A DNA stretch of 34,260 nt from an uncultured Clostridia bacterium (GCA_937901125.1 CALCGT010000065.1:1-34260), one strand, 5' to 3'; counted from the stretch's first letter, positions 16,904-24,855 are shown. Notes: generated by a model from the letters alone, not told the origin. A program made the numbers and translations.

Positions 16904-17136
16904 CATTCTACCTCCGCCTGAAAAGGCTCTTCCTGCCAAAGTCCTGCTTCTTTTCTGAGAAGGACGATCTCGCCTTCTGCCGCAGCCAGTTTTTCCCGGC
17001 ACAGGGCAGAAAGACCCAATCCCTCTTTATAAAGGGCAACAGCTGTTTCCAACGGTGCTTCCTCCTGCTCCAGCTGTTCCACGATCTCCTCCAAGCGTTC
17101 CATCGCTTCTTCAAAGGATAGTTTCTTTTTCGCCAT
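16903..17136 (-). CDS. xseB: Exodeoxyribonuclease VII small subunit
   Basis: The 77-aa product has the XseB helical hairpin: LSFEEAMERLEEIVEQLEQE, then LETAVALYKEGLGLSALCRE. Several copies of XseB decorate each XseA to form the nuclease that degrades single-stranded DNA. The ATG at 17136 is chosen over a TTG at 17142. The gene begins inside the 3' end of xseA (about 26 bp overlap) and its stop overlaps the ispA start region, so translational coupling is likely. The tail (WQEEPFQAEVE) is family-typical in being acidic and variable. Confidence 0.93.
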   Translation of the reverse strand: MAKKKLSFEEAMERLEEIVEQLEQEEAPLETAVALYKEGLGLSALCREKLAAAEGEIVLLRKEAGLWQEEPFQAEVE

Positions 17137-18346
17137 CGGCAAACACCGCCTTTCCTGTCACTTCTGCCTGCAGGATGCCATCCTTCATCCGCACCTGCAA
17201 AGCCTGTCCCACTGCTGCTGCCGCTGTCGTCGTTACAGGCTTTCCCTTTGCATCCATCAGCATGGCATAGCCCCTCTGCATGATGGAGAAAGGAGAGACT
17301 GCCTGCAATCCGGCTTCTGCCGCGGCCAGCTTTTGTTTATCCTTCTCCAGCTTTCGCAGTGTTTCTCGCAGCAAAAGCCGTTCCTTTTCTTCCAAATATA
17401 TCTGCGTCCGCCGGATGCCCTCCAGAGGACGTTTCAAAACAGGACGTTCCTTCAAAAAATCCAGACGCCGTTTGGAGCTTGTCAGCATTGCCTGCACATC
17501 TCTGTCAAGGCGGTCGGTCAATTCAGACAAATCCTTTTTGATGCTTTCCAAAGTCTCCGTCGCCAGTTCTGCCGCCGCAGAGGGAGTCGGTGCTCTTAAA
17601 TCTGATACAAAATCCGCAATGGTAAAATCCGTTTCATGGCCCACCGCAGAGATAACAGGCAGTTCCGATGCAAAAATAGCCCGCGCCACGATCTCCTCAT
17701 TGAACGCCCACAGATCCTCCATGGAACCGCCGCCACGGCCCAAAATGATGACATCTGCCTTGCCCCACTCATTTGCCAGCTTCAGGCTTTTCACAATATC
17801 CTCCTCCGCAGATTCCCCCTGCACCAGCGTAGGGAAAACAGCGATCTTCACCCGAGGATCTCTTCTTTTGGCGATCTGGATGATATCCCGCACCGCTGCA
17901 CCTGTAGGGGAAGTGATGACGGCAATGCAGCCCACATGATCAGGAATCTCTCGTTTGAAATCCGCATCAAACAGCCCTTCCGCCGCCAGCTTTTCCTTCA
18001 TCTGCTCGAAAGCAATCTGCAAAGCACCCATGCCAATGGGCTCCAAAAATTCGCCATACAGCTGATACTGCCCCGTTTTCTCATAAAGGGAAACATGTCC
18101 ATACAAAATAACCTTCATACCATTTTCCGGCAGAAAAGGAATCTGCATGGCATCCTGCCTGAAAATAACGCAGGAAATTGCCCCTTGGGCATCTTTCAGG
18201 GTGAAATACCAATGACCGCTGGAATGGGCCTTGAAATTGGAAATCTCCCCCTGTACCAAAAGGCTGTTCAATATAAAATCATTTTCCAGCAGATTTTTGA
18301 TGTATCGGTTGATCTGCCCCACCGTAAAGACCTTTGGTTCGATCAT
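17111..18346 (-). CDS. xseA: Exodeoxyribonuclease VII large subunit
   Basis: The 411-aa catalytic subunit of ExoVII processively degrades single-stranded DNA from both ends to oligonucleotides. An N-terminal OB-fold (LVQGEISNFKAHSSGHWYFT, about 25-100) is followed by the catalytic domain with ITSPTGAAVRDI, VQGESAEEDI, ILGRGGGSMEDLWAFN and SAVGHETDFTIADFVSDLRA. A coiled-coil region and a C-terminal barrel strand (QRGYAMLMD) follow. AAGGGAG sits 7 bp before the ATG. It lies between nusB and xseB. Confidence 0.96.
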   Translation of the reverse strand: MIEPKVFTVGQINRYIKNLLENDFILNSLLVQGEISNFKAHSSGHWYFTLKDAQGAISCVIFRQDAMQIPFLPENGMKVILYGHVSLYEKTGQYQLYGEFLEPIGMGALQIAFEQMKEKLAAEGLFDADFKREIPDHVGCIAVITSPTGAAVRDIIQIAKRRDPRVKIAVFPTLVQGESAEEDIVKSLKLANEWGKADVIILGRGGGSMEDLWAFNEEIVARAIFASELPVISAVGHETDFTIADFVSDLRAPTPSAAAELATETLESIKKDLSELTDRLDRDVQAMLTSSKRRLDFLKERPVLKRPLEGIRRTQIYLEEKERLLLRETLRKLEKDKQKLAAAEAGLQAVSPFSIMQRGYAMLMDAKGKPVTTTAAAAVGQALQVRMKDGILQAEVTGKAVFADGEKETIL

Positions 18347-18369
18347 CGAGACACTCCCTTACACAGCTT

Positions 18370-18771
18370 TTACGCCTGGGCCACCTTGCCCAATACGCCA
18401 TTGATGAAAGCAGGCGCTTCATCGGAACTAAATTTTTTCGCCAGCTCTACCGCTTCGTTGATGGCTACACCAATGGGTGTTTCCCCATATTTCATTTCAT
18501 AAACTGCCAGCCGCAGGATCGCCAGATCAACTTTATTCATCCGTTCCGGATCCCAGCCCTTTGCACAGGCAGCGATCATTTCATCGATCCTTTCCATATT
18601 TACGTGTACCCCTTCCACCTCGGAAAGGATAAAAGCTTTTTCATCCTCATCCACAGGTCCTTCCTTTTCCGCAAAGAAAAGCTCTTTTACCTGTTCAAAT
18701 TCTGCCGCTTCACTGAAATCCATCTGGAACAGCAGGAAAAACGCATTCTTTCTTGCACTTCTTCGGCTCAT
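18370..18771 (-). CDS. nusB: Transcription antitermination factor NusB
   Basis: NusB binds boxA RNA with S10 (NusE) and supports antitermination on rRNA operons. The 133-aa product is all-helical with the family landmarks RRSARKNAFFLLFQMDF, ERMNKVDLAILRLAVYEM and VAINEAVELAKKFSSDEAPAFINGVLG (in parts). The start at 18771 is chosen because GGAGG lies 6 bp upstream. A longer frame to 18843 would translate the intergenic hairpin and lacks a ribosome site. It is the second gene of the asp23-recN block. Confidence 0.95.
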   Translation of the reverse strand: MSRRSARKNAFFLLFQMDFSEAAEFEQVKELFFAEKEGPVDEDEKAFILSEVEGVHVNMERIDEMIAACAKGWDPERMNKVDLAILRLAVYEMKYGETPIGVAINEAVELAKKFSSDEAPAFINGVLGKVAQA

Positions 18772-18806
18772 AACATACCTCCGTATTTTTGTTTGAAACG
18801 CACAGA

Positions 18807-18837
18807 CGGGTTTCACCGGCATAAGCCATGAAACCCG
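18807..18837. other. Strong hairpin between asp23 and nusB
   Basis: CGGGTTTCA (18807-18815) and TGAAACCCG (18829-18837) form a perfect 9-bp stem, extended inside by GGC-ATAA-GCC. No T tract follows on the minus strand, so it is unlikely to be a strong intrinsic terminator. It may be an RNA processing or stability element that sets asp23 mRNA above the downstream genes. Confidence 0.65.
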
Positions 18838-18856
18838 CTGCATACACTTTCGCCGC

Positions 18857-19222
18857 TTATTCTTCTTCCTCAGCTTTCACTTCTTTTTCTTTCACAACAC
18901 CGGTAACGCTAACATTGACAACAGCCACATTCAGCCCTGTCATGGTTTCCACTGTGGATTTTACTCTTTCCTGCACTTCTTTGGCTACATTCTGCACTTT
19001 TGTGCCGAATTTTACGATGATATCCATATCCAGTACAGCTTCGTTTTCATCCTTTGTGATCTTCACACATTTTGTGTGGCCTTTTTTCCCAAAAAACTCT
19101 ACAAAGCTTTTGCTGCTGCCGCCGGCAACAACGCCTTCCACTTCCAGCGCCGCTGTGACTGCGATCACACCGATGACTTCATCCGCGATCTGGATCTGAC
19201 CATTCATTTTATTTTCAGACAT
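18857..19222 (-). CDS. Asp23/Gls24 family envelope stress protein
   Basis: The 121-aa product carries the Asp23 domain: IQIADEVIGVIAVTAALEVE, the glycine-rich GVVAGG, then alternating strands VLDMDIIVKFGTKVQNVAKE and a closing VNVSVTGVV. Homologues (YqhY, Asp23) are small cytosolic or membrane-associated proteins linked to envelope homeostasis and, for YqhY, to fatty-acid synthesis control. The tail EKEVKAEEEE is acidic. It is the first gene of the block, with a near-consensus promoter upstream, and its place before nusB is conserved in Firmicutes. Confidence 0.92.
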   Translation of the reverse strand: MSENKMNGQIQIADEVIGVIAVTAALEVEGVVAGGSSKSFVEFFGKKGHTKCVKITKDENEAVLDMDIIVKFGTKVQNVAKEVQERVKSTVETMTGLNVAVVNVSVTGVVKEKEVKAEEEE

Positions 19223-19328
19223 GTCTCTTACCTCCTATGATTTGTTTTATTCATGATTTCATACAAAATCCTGTATACCTTGCGGGAAATTCCAAACAAT
19301 CCCATTTTCCGCGCATAATTATGTTTCC

Positions 19329-19357
19329 ATTATAGCAGATAATTACCCCATTTGCAA
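19329..19357 (-). promoter_or_regulatory. Promoter of the asp23-nusB-...-recN block
   Basis: On the minus strand TTGCAA (19357-19352) and TATAAT (19334-19329) are 17 bp apart, close to the SigA consensus. The leader to asp23 is about 100 nt. It is the only strong promoter I find for the eleven-gene block. Confidence 0.8.
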
Positions 19358-19393
19358 CGAATATACACAAAATCATGCATAAATTCATAAACA

Positions 19394-19427
19394 GAAAAAA
19401 GCGGAAAGAATCCCAGTTCCTTCCGCG
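19394..19427 (-). terminator. Terminator of the spoIIIA operon
   Basis: In the minus direction GCGGAAGGAAC pairs imperfectly with the TTCTTTCCGC side and is followed by TTTTTT (19400-19395). It lies just after the spoIIIAH stop and separates the sporulation operon from the asp23 promoter. Confidence 0.8.
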
Positions 19428-19438
19428 CTTTCCTCACT

Positions 19439-20074
19439 TTATTTCGCTTTCTGCAATGTATTGATTCTGATCTTGGAAGGCTCCATGCCTGTTTTCCGCT
19501 TCACGATATCTTCGATCTGTGCCACTTCCGCATCGGTCAGGGTATCTTTATCCACTACCACATCCACCGTATCATCATCGATACGGACATAAGCTTCCTT
19601 GAAGCCCTTGGATTCGATCATAGCTTCTGCCGCCGTTTCCTTTTCGATGCGTTCCTGCAGCTGCATCATGTTTTCTGAACATTTATCTTTCTGCTCCTGG
19701 CTGATGTTTTCATTATTCAACATTTCCGTCAGGATGTCCTTCTGTTTCGCCCGGGACTGTTCCCGATCCAGCTTGGCTTCCGCAAAATATTCAGAGCCGG
19801 TCAGGCCACTGGCTGAAACGTAGACCGCCGCGCCATCCCCTGTGGTCTCTGCTACTTCTGCCGTGATAGGGTCCAGTTCCAATGCCGACGTATCTACATC
19901 ATCGGGCAGAGCAGAATAATCCACCAGGGCTGTGACGTCCCCCTCCTCTGTCAGCTGCAGTGCTGTCTGGTTTCCTTCGGAAGAACGACTCTCTTGAAAA
20001 TTCAAATACCCTGCCGCAGCGATCATCACCGCCAACGCCGTGACCACCACTTGATTCCTCTTGATGACAAACAT
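19439..20074 (-). CDS. spoIIIAH: Stage III sporulation protein AH (SpoIIIAH)
   Basis: SpoIIIAH is the mother-cell membrane protein whose C-terminal ring domain binds forespore SpoIIQ (or SpoIIQ-like proteins) to make the channel that supports forespore SigG activity. The 211-aa product has one N-terminal membrane segment (about 8-24), a variable linker, a charged helical stretch (DREQSRAKQKDILTEMLNNE) and the YscJ/FliF-like ring domain ending in VEDIVKRKTGMEPSKIRI-type sequence. GGGGGA precedes the ATG. It is the last gene of spoIIIA, directly after spoIIIAG. Confidence 0.93.
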   Translation of the reverse strand: MFVIKRNQVVVTALAVMIAAAGYLNFQESRSSEGNQTALQLTEEGDVTALVDYSALPDDVDTSALELDPITAEVAETTGDGAAVYVSASGLTGSEYFAEAKLDREQSRAKQKDILTEMLNNENISQEQKDKCSENMMQLQERIEKETAAEAMIESKGFKEAYVRIDDDTVDVVVDKDTLTDAEVAQIEDIVKRKTGMEPSKIRINTLQKAK

Positions 20075-20087
20075 ACCATTTCCCCCT

Positions 20088-20645
20088 CTATTTCATTTTC
20101 AAAACTGCGATCTTATGGGCAGGCACATCCAACAACGCCTGTGCCGCCTGATTGAGAGCGGCGCAGACCACCGGATCTCCGCCCCCCTCTGCCACAATAA
20201 CGACCCCCTCCACCTCGGGAGATGCCGCCGAAAGGAGCAGAGGCAAAGTATTTCCGTTCCTGTCCTCCATCAGGATAGCGGTATTTTCTACCCGCAGAGA
20301 TTCGGAGGTTTTTCCGCCATCCTGAGAATAGGACTCTTCCCGCACCTCGTCCCGGGCAACGGTCTTTTCCTCCGTCCTGCGGTAAGTCAGCATCACATCC
20401 ACCTGCCCTGCCCCTTCGATCTTGGAGAGGACCTCTGCCATGCGGCGTTCCGTTTCTGCATCGCTGCCAATGGTCGTTTCCACGGGTTCCTCCTGGGGCG
20501 ATTTTACCGGTACATCCCCTCCAAAAGAAGAAAAACTTTTTCCTGCCGCCAAAAGCAGGATGCCCACCATCAATGCCAGGAACACATTGCTTCGCATCTT
20601 TTTGTTTTCCGGGCTGAATAGCCCTTTCCAAACATCCTTTTGCAT
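20088..20645 (-). CDS. spoIIIAG: Stage III sporulation protein AG (SpoIIIAG)
   Basis: SpoIIIAG forms a large oligomeric ring in the intermembrane space of the developing spore. The 185-aa product is somewhat shorter than the B. subtilis protein (229 aa). It has one N-terminal membrane segment (about 20-37, SNVFLALMVGILLLAAG) and then the ring-building fold with AEVLSKIEGAGQVDVMLTYR and SPEVEGVVIVAEGG. The latter resembles secretin and FliF ring motifs. It starts 5 bp after the spoIIIAF stop, with AAGGGTGAG upstream. Confidence 0.93.
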   Translation of the reverse strand: MQKDVWKGLFSPENKKMRSNVFLALMVGILLLAAGKSFSSFGGDVPVKSPQEEPVETTIGSDAETERRMAEVLSKIEGAGQVDVMLTYRRTEEKTVARDEVREESYSQDGGKTSESLRVENTAILMEDRNGNTLPLLLSAASPEVEGVVIVAEGGGDPVVCAALNQAAQALLDVPAHKIAVLKMK

Positions 20646-20649
20646 TTTC

Positions 20650-20901
20650 TCACCCTTCTTTTGTGTATCCGTTGTATGTATCTGACCATTCCTGCTCCAG
20701 CCTCATAGCTGGCAGTTCGAATCCCTCCGTTGTACCAAACAGCCGAAGAAAGGGGCTTAATACCGCCGTCAGTACCAGCACCCCAAGTACCAACTCCGCA
20801 TAGCGGCGATACTTCCCCTCGGGCAGGAGGATGCCCACCAAAGCAGAGAAGATGGTCAATGCAGTTATGGTTTTAATATATGCTGTAAATGCTTCCATCA
20901 T
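20650..20901 (-). CDS. spoIIIAF: Stage III sporulation protein AF (SpoIIIAF), short form
   Basis: This is SpoIIIAF by position (between AE and AG) and by its two N-terminal membrane segments (ALTIFSALVGILLP and AELVLGVLVLTAVLSPFLRL). It has only 83 aa, whereas B. subtilis SpoIIIAF has about 206 aa with a C-terminal ring-building domain. Here only about 25 residues follow the second membrane segment. The next gene starts 5 bp later, so there is no room for a missing domain. The start at 20901 has AGGAGG 9 bp upstream. It is likely a natural loss of the soluble domain. Confidence 0.85.
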   Translation of the reverse strand: MMEAFTAYIKTITALTIFSALVGILLPEGKYRRYAELVLGVLVLTAVLSPFLRLFGTTEGFELPAMRLEQEWSDTYNGYTKEG

Positions 20902-20903
20902 GC

Positions 20904-22022
20904 CTACAAGCCTCCTAACAAAAGCAATGCGGAAAATAAAAACATCCCTTCTCCCAGAAAAACCACGCCCAAAAGAAGCCCTGTGTATTCCCCTGCGGCG
21001 GAGATGCACTCCACCAGACGCTCCTCACAGATAAATTCCGCCGATGCTGCCGTCAGCTTGAATACCAGCATGATGACCAACAACTTCACCACCAGAGGAA
21101 TGCAGAGGAGCAGCAAAAACACCGCCGCTGCCACCAAAGTCCCACTTTTCAGCGTTCCTGCCACAGCCGCTGCCGTTTCCACCGCACCGCCCATAACATT
21201 TCCTACCACAGGCACGGCTCCCACTGCTATTTTCGCCGTTTTCGCCGCCAAGCCATTCAAAGCTCCACCGCCGATTTTCTGCAAAGAAATCAGCAACATA
21301 AAAGCCATGGCTGCTCCCTTCATACCCCAGCTAATACATTGGCGCAGCAGCTCCGCGAATTTTCCCAGTATGGGTTTTTCCGAGATATGGTCTGCCATTT
21401 CCAAGGCGATGGCCAATAAAATGGCAGGAATGATGATGCGGCTGACGGCAACGGATAAGGCCGCCGAACCGCCCATAATAGCAGGCCCCATCAATGCCCC
21501 TTGGGTCAGATTGCCGGAAGATGCGGAAAGGATGATAAAAATGGGCACCATGGCCCCAAATACCCCGCAAATTCCTTTCATCCTCTCCACAACACCTTCA
21601 GAAATGGTATAAAATGAGGATAAAATCACCACAACCAGCACCATATAGCAGATATAGAAGCCCATTTCCCCTACAGACTTTCCCTGAAAGGAGTCGTTAA
21701 ACTGCTTCAAAATAGCACTCAAAATCACTACTAACAATAATTGCGTCAACAGCTTTCCCTGTACCTGAAATTCGCCAAAGGCCGCTTCTATTATTCCTTC
21801 TTTCCAACCAGCGAAGGTGAAATCAAACTCTCCTAACACCACATCCTTCAGCAGCTTCGAAAATCCCACATCAGCATCTAAATCCTCCGCCGCTTCATCT
21901 ACGGCTTCTGTTTCCAGCTTTTCCAGCTCCGCTTCAATGGTCTCGGCATCAATTTCCATCGCAAAAACGGATGTAGGCAAAATAGAAAGGAGCAGCACCA
22001 AAACCAGCAAACACTTTTTCAT
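20904..22022 (-). CDS. spoIIIAE: Stage III sporulation protein AE (SpoIIIAE)
   Basis: SpoIIIAE is the large multi-pass membrane subunit of the SpoIIIA channel. The 372-aa product begins with a signal peptide (MKKCLLVLVLLLSILPTSVFA). An acidic helical segment (IEAELEKLETEAVDEAAEDL) and about seven or eight membrane segments follow, including the conserved MGFYICYMVLVVVILSSF and AVPVVGNVMGGAVETAAAVA. The start at 22022 has GGAGG 7 bp upstream; the frame extends further up only by reading spoIIIAD out of frame. spoIIIAF follows within 2 bp. Confidence 0.94.
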   Translation of the reverse strand: MKKCLLVLVLLLSILPTSVFAMEIDAETIEAELEKLETEAVDEAAEDLDADVGFSKLLKDVVLGEFDFTFAGWKEGIIEAAFGEFQVQGKLLTQLLLVVILSAILKQFNDSFQGKSVGEMGFYICYMVLVVVILSSFYTISEGVVERMKGICGVFGAMVPIFIILSASSGNLTQGALMGPAIMGGSAALSVAVSRIIIPAILLAIALEMADHISEKPILGKFAELLRQCISWGMKGAAMAFMLLISLQKIGGGALNGLAAKTAKIAVGAVPVVGNVMGGAVETAAAVAGTLKSGTLVAAAVFLLLLCIPLVVKLLVIMLVFKLTAASAEFICEERLVECISAAGEYTGLLLGVVFLGEGMFLFSALLLLGGL

Positions 22023-22033
22023 CCTGCCCCCTC

Positions 22034-22417
22034 CTATACCAGCCCCATGACCATTTCCAGCAGTCCCGTCAGCACAGGTGCTGCGGCAGTCATCATCAGG
22101 ATCTTTCCTGCCAATTCGATCTTTGCCGCCACAGCCCCTTCCCCCGCATCGGCACAAAGCTGCGCGCCGAATTGGGTCAGATAAGCGATGCCGATGACCT
22201 TCAGTACCACGGCAAAATAGCCGCTGCAGACCCCTGCCTGTTCCGCCGTTTTCCGCAGCAGAGCGATCAGATTTCCCAAAGGCACACAAATCATCCCAAA
22301 AATCAAAATGCCCGTGATGGCAGCCACCAGCATAGCGATTTGGGGATTTTCCTTTTTCAGCAGAACAGCAAATACCGTTCCCACCAATCCCAGAGCAATG
22401 ATCCTTCCCATTTCCAT
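22034..22417 (-). CDS. spoIIIAD: Stage III sporulation protein AD (SpoIIIAD)
   Basis: This 127-aa integral membrane protein has four hydrophobic segments, starting MEMGRIIALGLVGTVFAVLL. It contains the family stretch VLKVIGIAYLTQFGAQLCAD and a C-terminal ILMMTAAAPVLTGLLEMVMG. It is thought to help assemble the SpoIIIA membrane complex and resembles SpoIIIAC. The start at 22417 has AAAGGGG upstream. A longer frame to 22462 overlaps spoIIIAC and lacks a ribosome site. Confidence 0.93.
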   Translation of the reverse strand: MEMGRIIALGLVGTVFAVLLKKENPQIAMLVAAITGILIFGMICVPLGNLIALLRKTAEQAGVCSGYFAVVLKVIGIAYLTQFGAQLCADAGEGAVAAKIELAGKILMMTAAAPVLTGLLEMVMGLV

Positions 22418-22430
22418 AGAATCGCCCCTT

Positions 22431-22625
22431 TCATAGCTGAAACAGGGTCTGCACCGTATCAAACAGCTGACTGATATACTGGATGACCCAAAAAAGCACC
22501 ACCACCAGTCCAGCTAAGGTGGTCATCATAGCCTGTTCCTCCCGTCCTGCCCGAATAAGCACCTGATTCAGCACTGCCACCAAAATCCCTACCGCCGCAA
22601 TGCGGAATACGATATTGATCTCCAT
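22431..22625 (-). CDS. spoIIIAC: Stage III sporulation protein AC (SpoIIIAC)
   Basis: The 64-aa protein has two membrane helices separated by a short charged loop (RAGREEQAMM), which is the expected size and layout for SpoIIIAC. It starts MEINIVFRIAAVGILVAVLN and contains TTLAGLVVVLFWVI. GGGGGA lies 7 bp before the ATG. It sits between spoIIIAB and spoIIIAD as in all spoIIIA operons. Confidence 0.93.
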   Translation of the reverse strand: MEINIVFRIAAVGILVAVLNQVLIRAGREEQAMMTTLAGLVVVLFWVIQYISQLFDTVQTLFQL

Positions 22626-22638
22626 TTTTCTTCCCCCT

Positions 22639-23157
22639 TCACAGCAATGTCACCACGATGAGCAGACCGCTGAGCCCACCCATGCCATAGTAAAGCTTGC
22701 CGTTTTTCTCCAATCGTTTTTTTCCCTGCTCCAAAGCATGTTCGATATATCGCAAAAGCAGACGGATGCTGTTTTCCTGCTGTTCCTTATCCAAATAGCC
22801 CAAGGTCCTGCCGAAGAGAAGCACCGCATCCAGATCTTCCCCTGTCAAAAAAGCATATACTGCCTGTTTTCTCCAGACTTCCTCCCAGATCAGTTCCGCC
22901 GATGCGCCATCCCGTTCCGCCATACGCTCTGCCGCTTCCTGAAATATCTCTCCGATGATGCCACCAGTTTTCCAACTGATGCTTTCCAGCACCTCCGGCA
23001 AAGGGGAAGAAAGATATTGGATCTGACTTTGCAGCAGCAGGATACCCCGTTCCAATTCTTCCAATTCTTTCAGGCGATATTTTTCCTTCGCAGCGAAATA
23101 CGCCCCAAACCACAGAGTCGCCCCTAACACAAGGACGATACCTGCCAATCGAATCAT
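22639..23157 (-). CDS. spoIIIAB: Stage III sporulation protein AB (SpoIIIAB)
   Basis: The 172-aa product has an N-terminal membrane helix (about 3-22), a long helical soluble domain (RLKELEELERGILLLQSQIQ onward) and a C-terminal membrane helix (GGLSGLLIVVTLL). SpoIIIAB resembles the GspF type II secretion platform protein and is presumed to work with the ATPase SpoIIIAA. Its ATG overlaps the spoIIIAA stop as ATGA, implying translational coupling. Confidence 0.93.
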   Translation of the reverse strand: MIRLAGIVLVLGATLWFGAYFAAKEKYRLKELEELERGILLLQSQIQYLSSPLPEVLESISWKTGGIIGEIFQEAAERMAERDGASAELIWEEVWRKQAVYAFLTGEDLDAVLLFGRTLGYLDKEQQENSIRLLLRYIEHALEQGKKRLEKNGKLYYGMGGLSGLLIVVTLL

Positions 23158-24092
23158 TCCCGTTCCCCCTTCCAGATGATTTTTCCGTCTTTCTCTCTAA
23201 TTTCTTCTGTTGTTCCCACGCCATTTCGGTTAGAGAGAAAAAGATATCGTTCAAAAACCTTTTTACTGATCAGAGAGCGCAGCTGGGGACGAGTCTCCAG
23301 ATCAGCAAAATCCCGCCCGTGGGCAGTGGCAATGAGCTTCACACCAGCATACAAGGCTTCCTCCACCGCCTCGATATCCTCTCTTCTCCCCAGTTCATCT
23401 ACAGCGATGATATCCGGAGACATACTCCGCAACAGCAGCACCATTCCTTTTGCTTTCGGGCAGCCTTCCAGCACATCGGTACAAGGGCCCACATCCATCT
23501 GGGGTATGCCATCCCGCAGAGGTGCGATCTCTCCCCGTTCATCCACCACGCCAATCGTCTTTCCTCTTTCGCTGAGACAACGGACAATATCCCGCAGGAG
23601 GGTCGTTTTCCCACAGCCCGGCGGAGAGACGATCAGAGTATGACAAAAGGTATCCTCTTCCATTAGGCAAGGTAAAAACTGCTCGCCCCATCCCTTTTGT
23701 TCTCTGGCGATACGGATATTCAAGGCGTTGATCTGGCGCAGCGTCCGAATTTCGCCGTTTTCCAAAACCGCCTTTCCGCAGAAGCCCACCCGATGCCCCC
23801 CTTCGATGGTGATATATCCCTGCCGCAATTCTTCCTCAAAGGCATAAAGCGAATAGGCACTCAAAAGGGACACTGTTTCCCGCAGGTCTGCCGTAGAAAT
23901 ACGGATTCCCTTTTCCCAAGGCGCAGAAAGCAGCCCACCGCTCTTCTGCAAAGAAAATACCCCCTCTGCTTTTTTCAACAGAAAAGGCTGTCCGCTTCTC
24001 AGCCGAATCTCCTGCACATCCACAAGGCTTTCCTCCGACAATACTTCTCGTATCCTGCGGGGCAATGCCCGCCAAACCGCTTCTGTCTGCAT
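23154..24092 (-). CDS. spoIIIAA: Stage III sporulation ATPase SpoIIIAA
   Basis: SpoIIIAA is the cytosolic ATPase of the mother-cell channel, similar to type II and IV secretion ATPases. The 312-aa product has an N-terminal domain (VQEIRLRSGQPF, YITIEGGHRVGFCGKAV) and a nucleotide-binding domain with Walker A PPGCGKTTLLRDI, VVDERGEIAP, a Walker B region PDIIAVDELGR and ATAHGRDF. GGGAGG lies 8 bp before the ATG. It is the first gene of an eight-gene operon transcribed in the mother cell under SigE in characterised species. Confidence 0.95.
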   Translation of the reverse strand: MQTEAVWRALPRRIREVLSEESLVDVQEIRLRSGQPFLLKKAEGVFSLQKSGGLLSAPWEKGIRISTADLRETVSLLSAYSLYAFEEELRQGYITIEGGHRVGFCGKAVLENGEIRTLRQINALNIRIAREQKGWGEQFLPCLMEEDTFCHTLIVSPPGCGKTTLLRDIVRCLSERGKTIGVVDERGEIAPLRDGIPQMDVGPCTDVLEGCPKAKGMVLLLRSMSPDIIAVDELGRREDIEAVEEALYAGVKLIATAHGRDFADLETRPQLRSLISKKVFERYLFLSNRNGVGTTEEIREKDGKIIWKGERE

Positions 24093-24103
24093 CAGCTCGT
24101 CCT

Positions 24104-24140
24104 CCCTTCTTTTCCTATCCTATGCAGGCACTGAGAATTC
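24104..24140 (-). promoter_or_regulatory. Possible SigE promoter of spoIIIA
   Basis: On the minus strand CATAGGAT (24124-24117) matches six of eight positions of the SigE -10 consensus CATACAAT. A loose -35 (GGAATGA) lies about 14 bp further upstream. Transcription would start just ahead of the spoIIIAA ribosome site. The match is imperfect and the assignment rests mainly on known regulation of this operon. Confidence 0.35.
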
Positions 24141-24222
24141 ATTCCAGGAATCATAATCCGACCCCAACACTTGTAATTTTCAACAAAATTAACATTTTTT
24201 TCCAATGTATTTAAAAAAATCC

Positions 24223-24250
24223 TTACATTATTCACACAACGTGATAAAAT
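24223..24250 (+). promoter_or_regulatory. Promoter of the LytTR gene
   Basis: TTACAT (24223-24228) and TAAAAT (24245-24250) are 16 bp apart, and AAGGAG precedes the ATG at 24311. It faces away from spoIIIA in a 218-bp divergent spacer in which I see no other gene. Confidence 0.55.
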
Positions 24251-24310
24251 AAATTTAGAATCATAAAAAATTATCAAAACAATCAAGCCTACCCGAAAGG
24301 AGAAAAAGTT

Positions 24311-24778
24311 ATGTATACAATATTAGTTTCTCAATCGGATGATGAACTGAAAAAAACGCTCAAAACTCTATGTTCTGACATAGAACACGTCCATATCACG
24401 AATACCGCAACCTCCCCAGAGTGCCAAGAAATTCTCTTTTGCTGCATCAACACTGCCAAGGGTATTTACAACATTCCCTATGAGGATATCCTTTTCGTGG
24501 AAAGCGGGCAGAAAAAATCTATTTTCCACTTAACAAGAAAAAACCTTTATCTGCCCATTCCTCTTTATCGTATTCGTGAAGCATTGCCCGAACCGCGTTT
24601 TATACAGACTCACCGCTCCTTCATCATCAATCTGAAAAATGTCGCTTATATTGATAAAACAAAAGACCCCTGGGTCATTTCCTTTTTCAATTCCGAACAA
24701 AAAGCTTTTGTCAGCCGCAGTTTCAAGAAAAATGTAATGCAAACTATTAACCCCTCTCTAAACTGCATCAACGACTAA
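24311..24778 (+). CDS. LytTR-domain transcriptional regulator without receiver domain
   Basis: The 155-aa product has a LytTR DNA-binding domain in its C-terminal two thirds (about 55-150): IPYEDILFVESGQKKSIFHL, IREALPEPRFIQTHRSFIIN, then VAYIDKT and FVSRSFKKNV. The RFIQTHRSFIIN segment is the family hallmark. The first 50 residues hold two or three cysteines and no recognisable response-regulator receiver, so it is not a classical two-component regulator. Stand-alone LytTR proteins often regulate nearby membrane or surface genes. The partner here is unknown; divergent spoIIIA and the downstream esterase are the only neighbours. Confidence 0.88.
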   Translation: MYTILVSQSDDELKKTLKTLCSDIEHVHITNTATSPECQEILFCCINTAKGIYNIPYEDILFVESGQKKSIFHLTRKNLYLPIPLYRIREALPEPRFIQTHRSFIINLKNVAYIDKTKDPWVISFFNSEQKAFVSRSFKKNVMQTINPSLNCIND

Positions 24779-24855
24779 GAGCCGATACACCATTGATTGA
24801 CTTTGCTTTCTTCCGCCGTTACAATAAGACCAAAGAAGAAAAAGGAGGTCTCCCG

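Noticed and set aside
18807..18837. Intrinsic terminator between asp23 and nusB
   Set aside because: No T tract follows the stem on the transcribed strand and the gene order is a conserved operon.
20650..20901. Frameshift as the cause of the short SpoIIIAF
   Set aside because: spoIIIAG starts 5 bp after the stop with its own ribosome site, leaving no downstream sequence that could encode the missing domain.
24092..24286. A 64-codon minus-strand frame upstream of spoIIIAA
   Set aside because: It is low-complexity, has no ribosome site, and covers the divergent promoter region.
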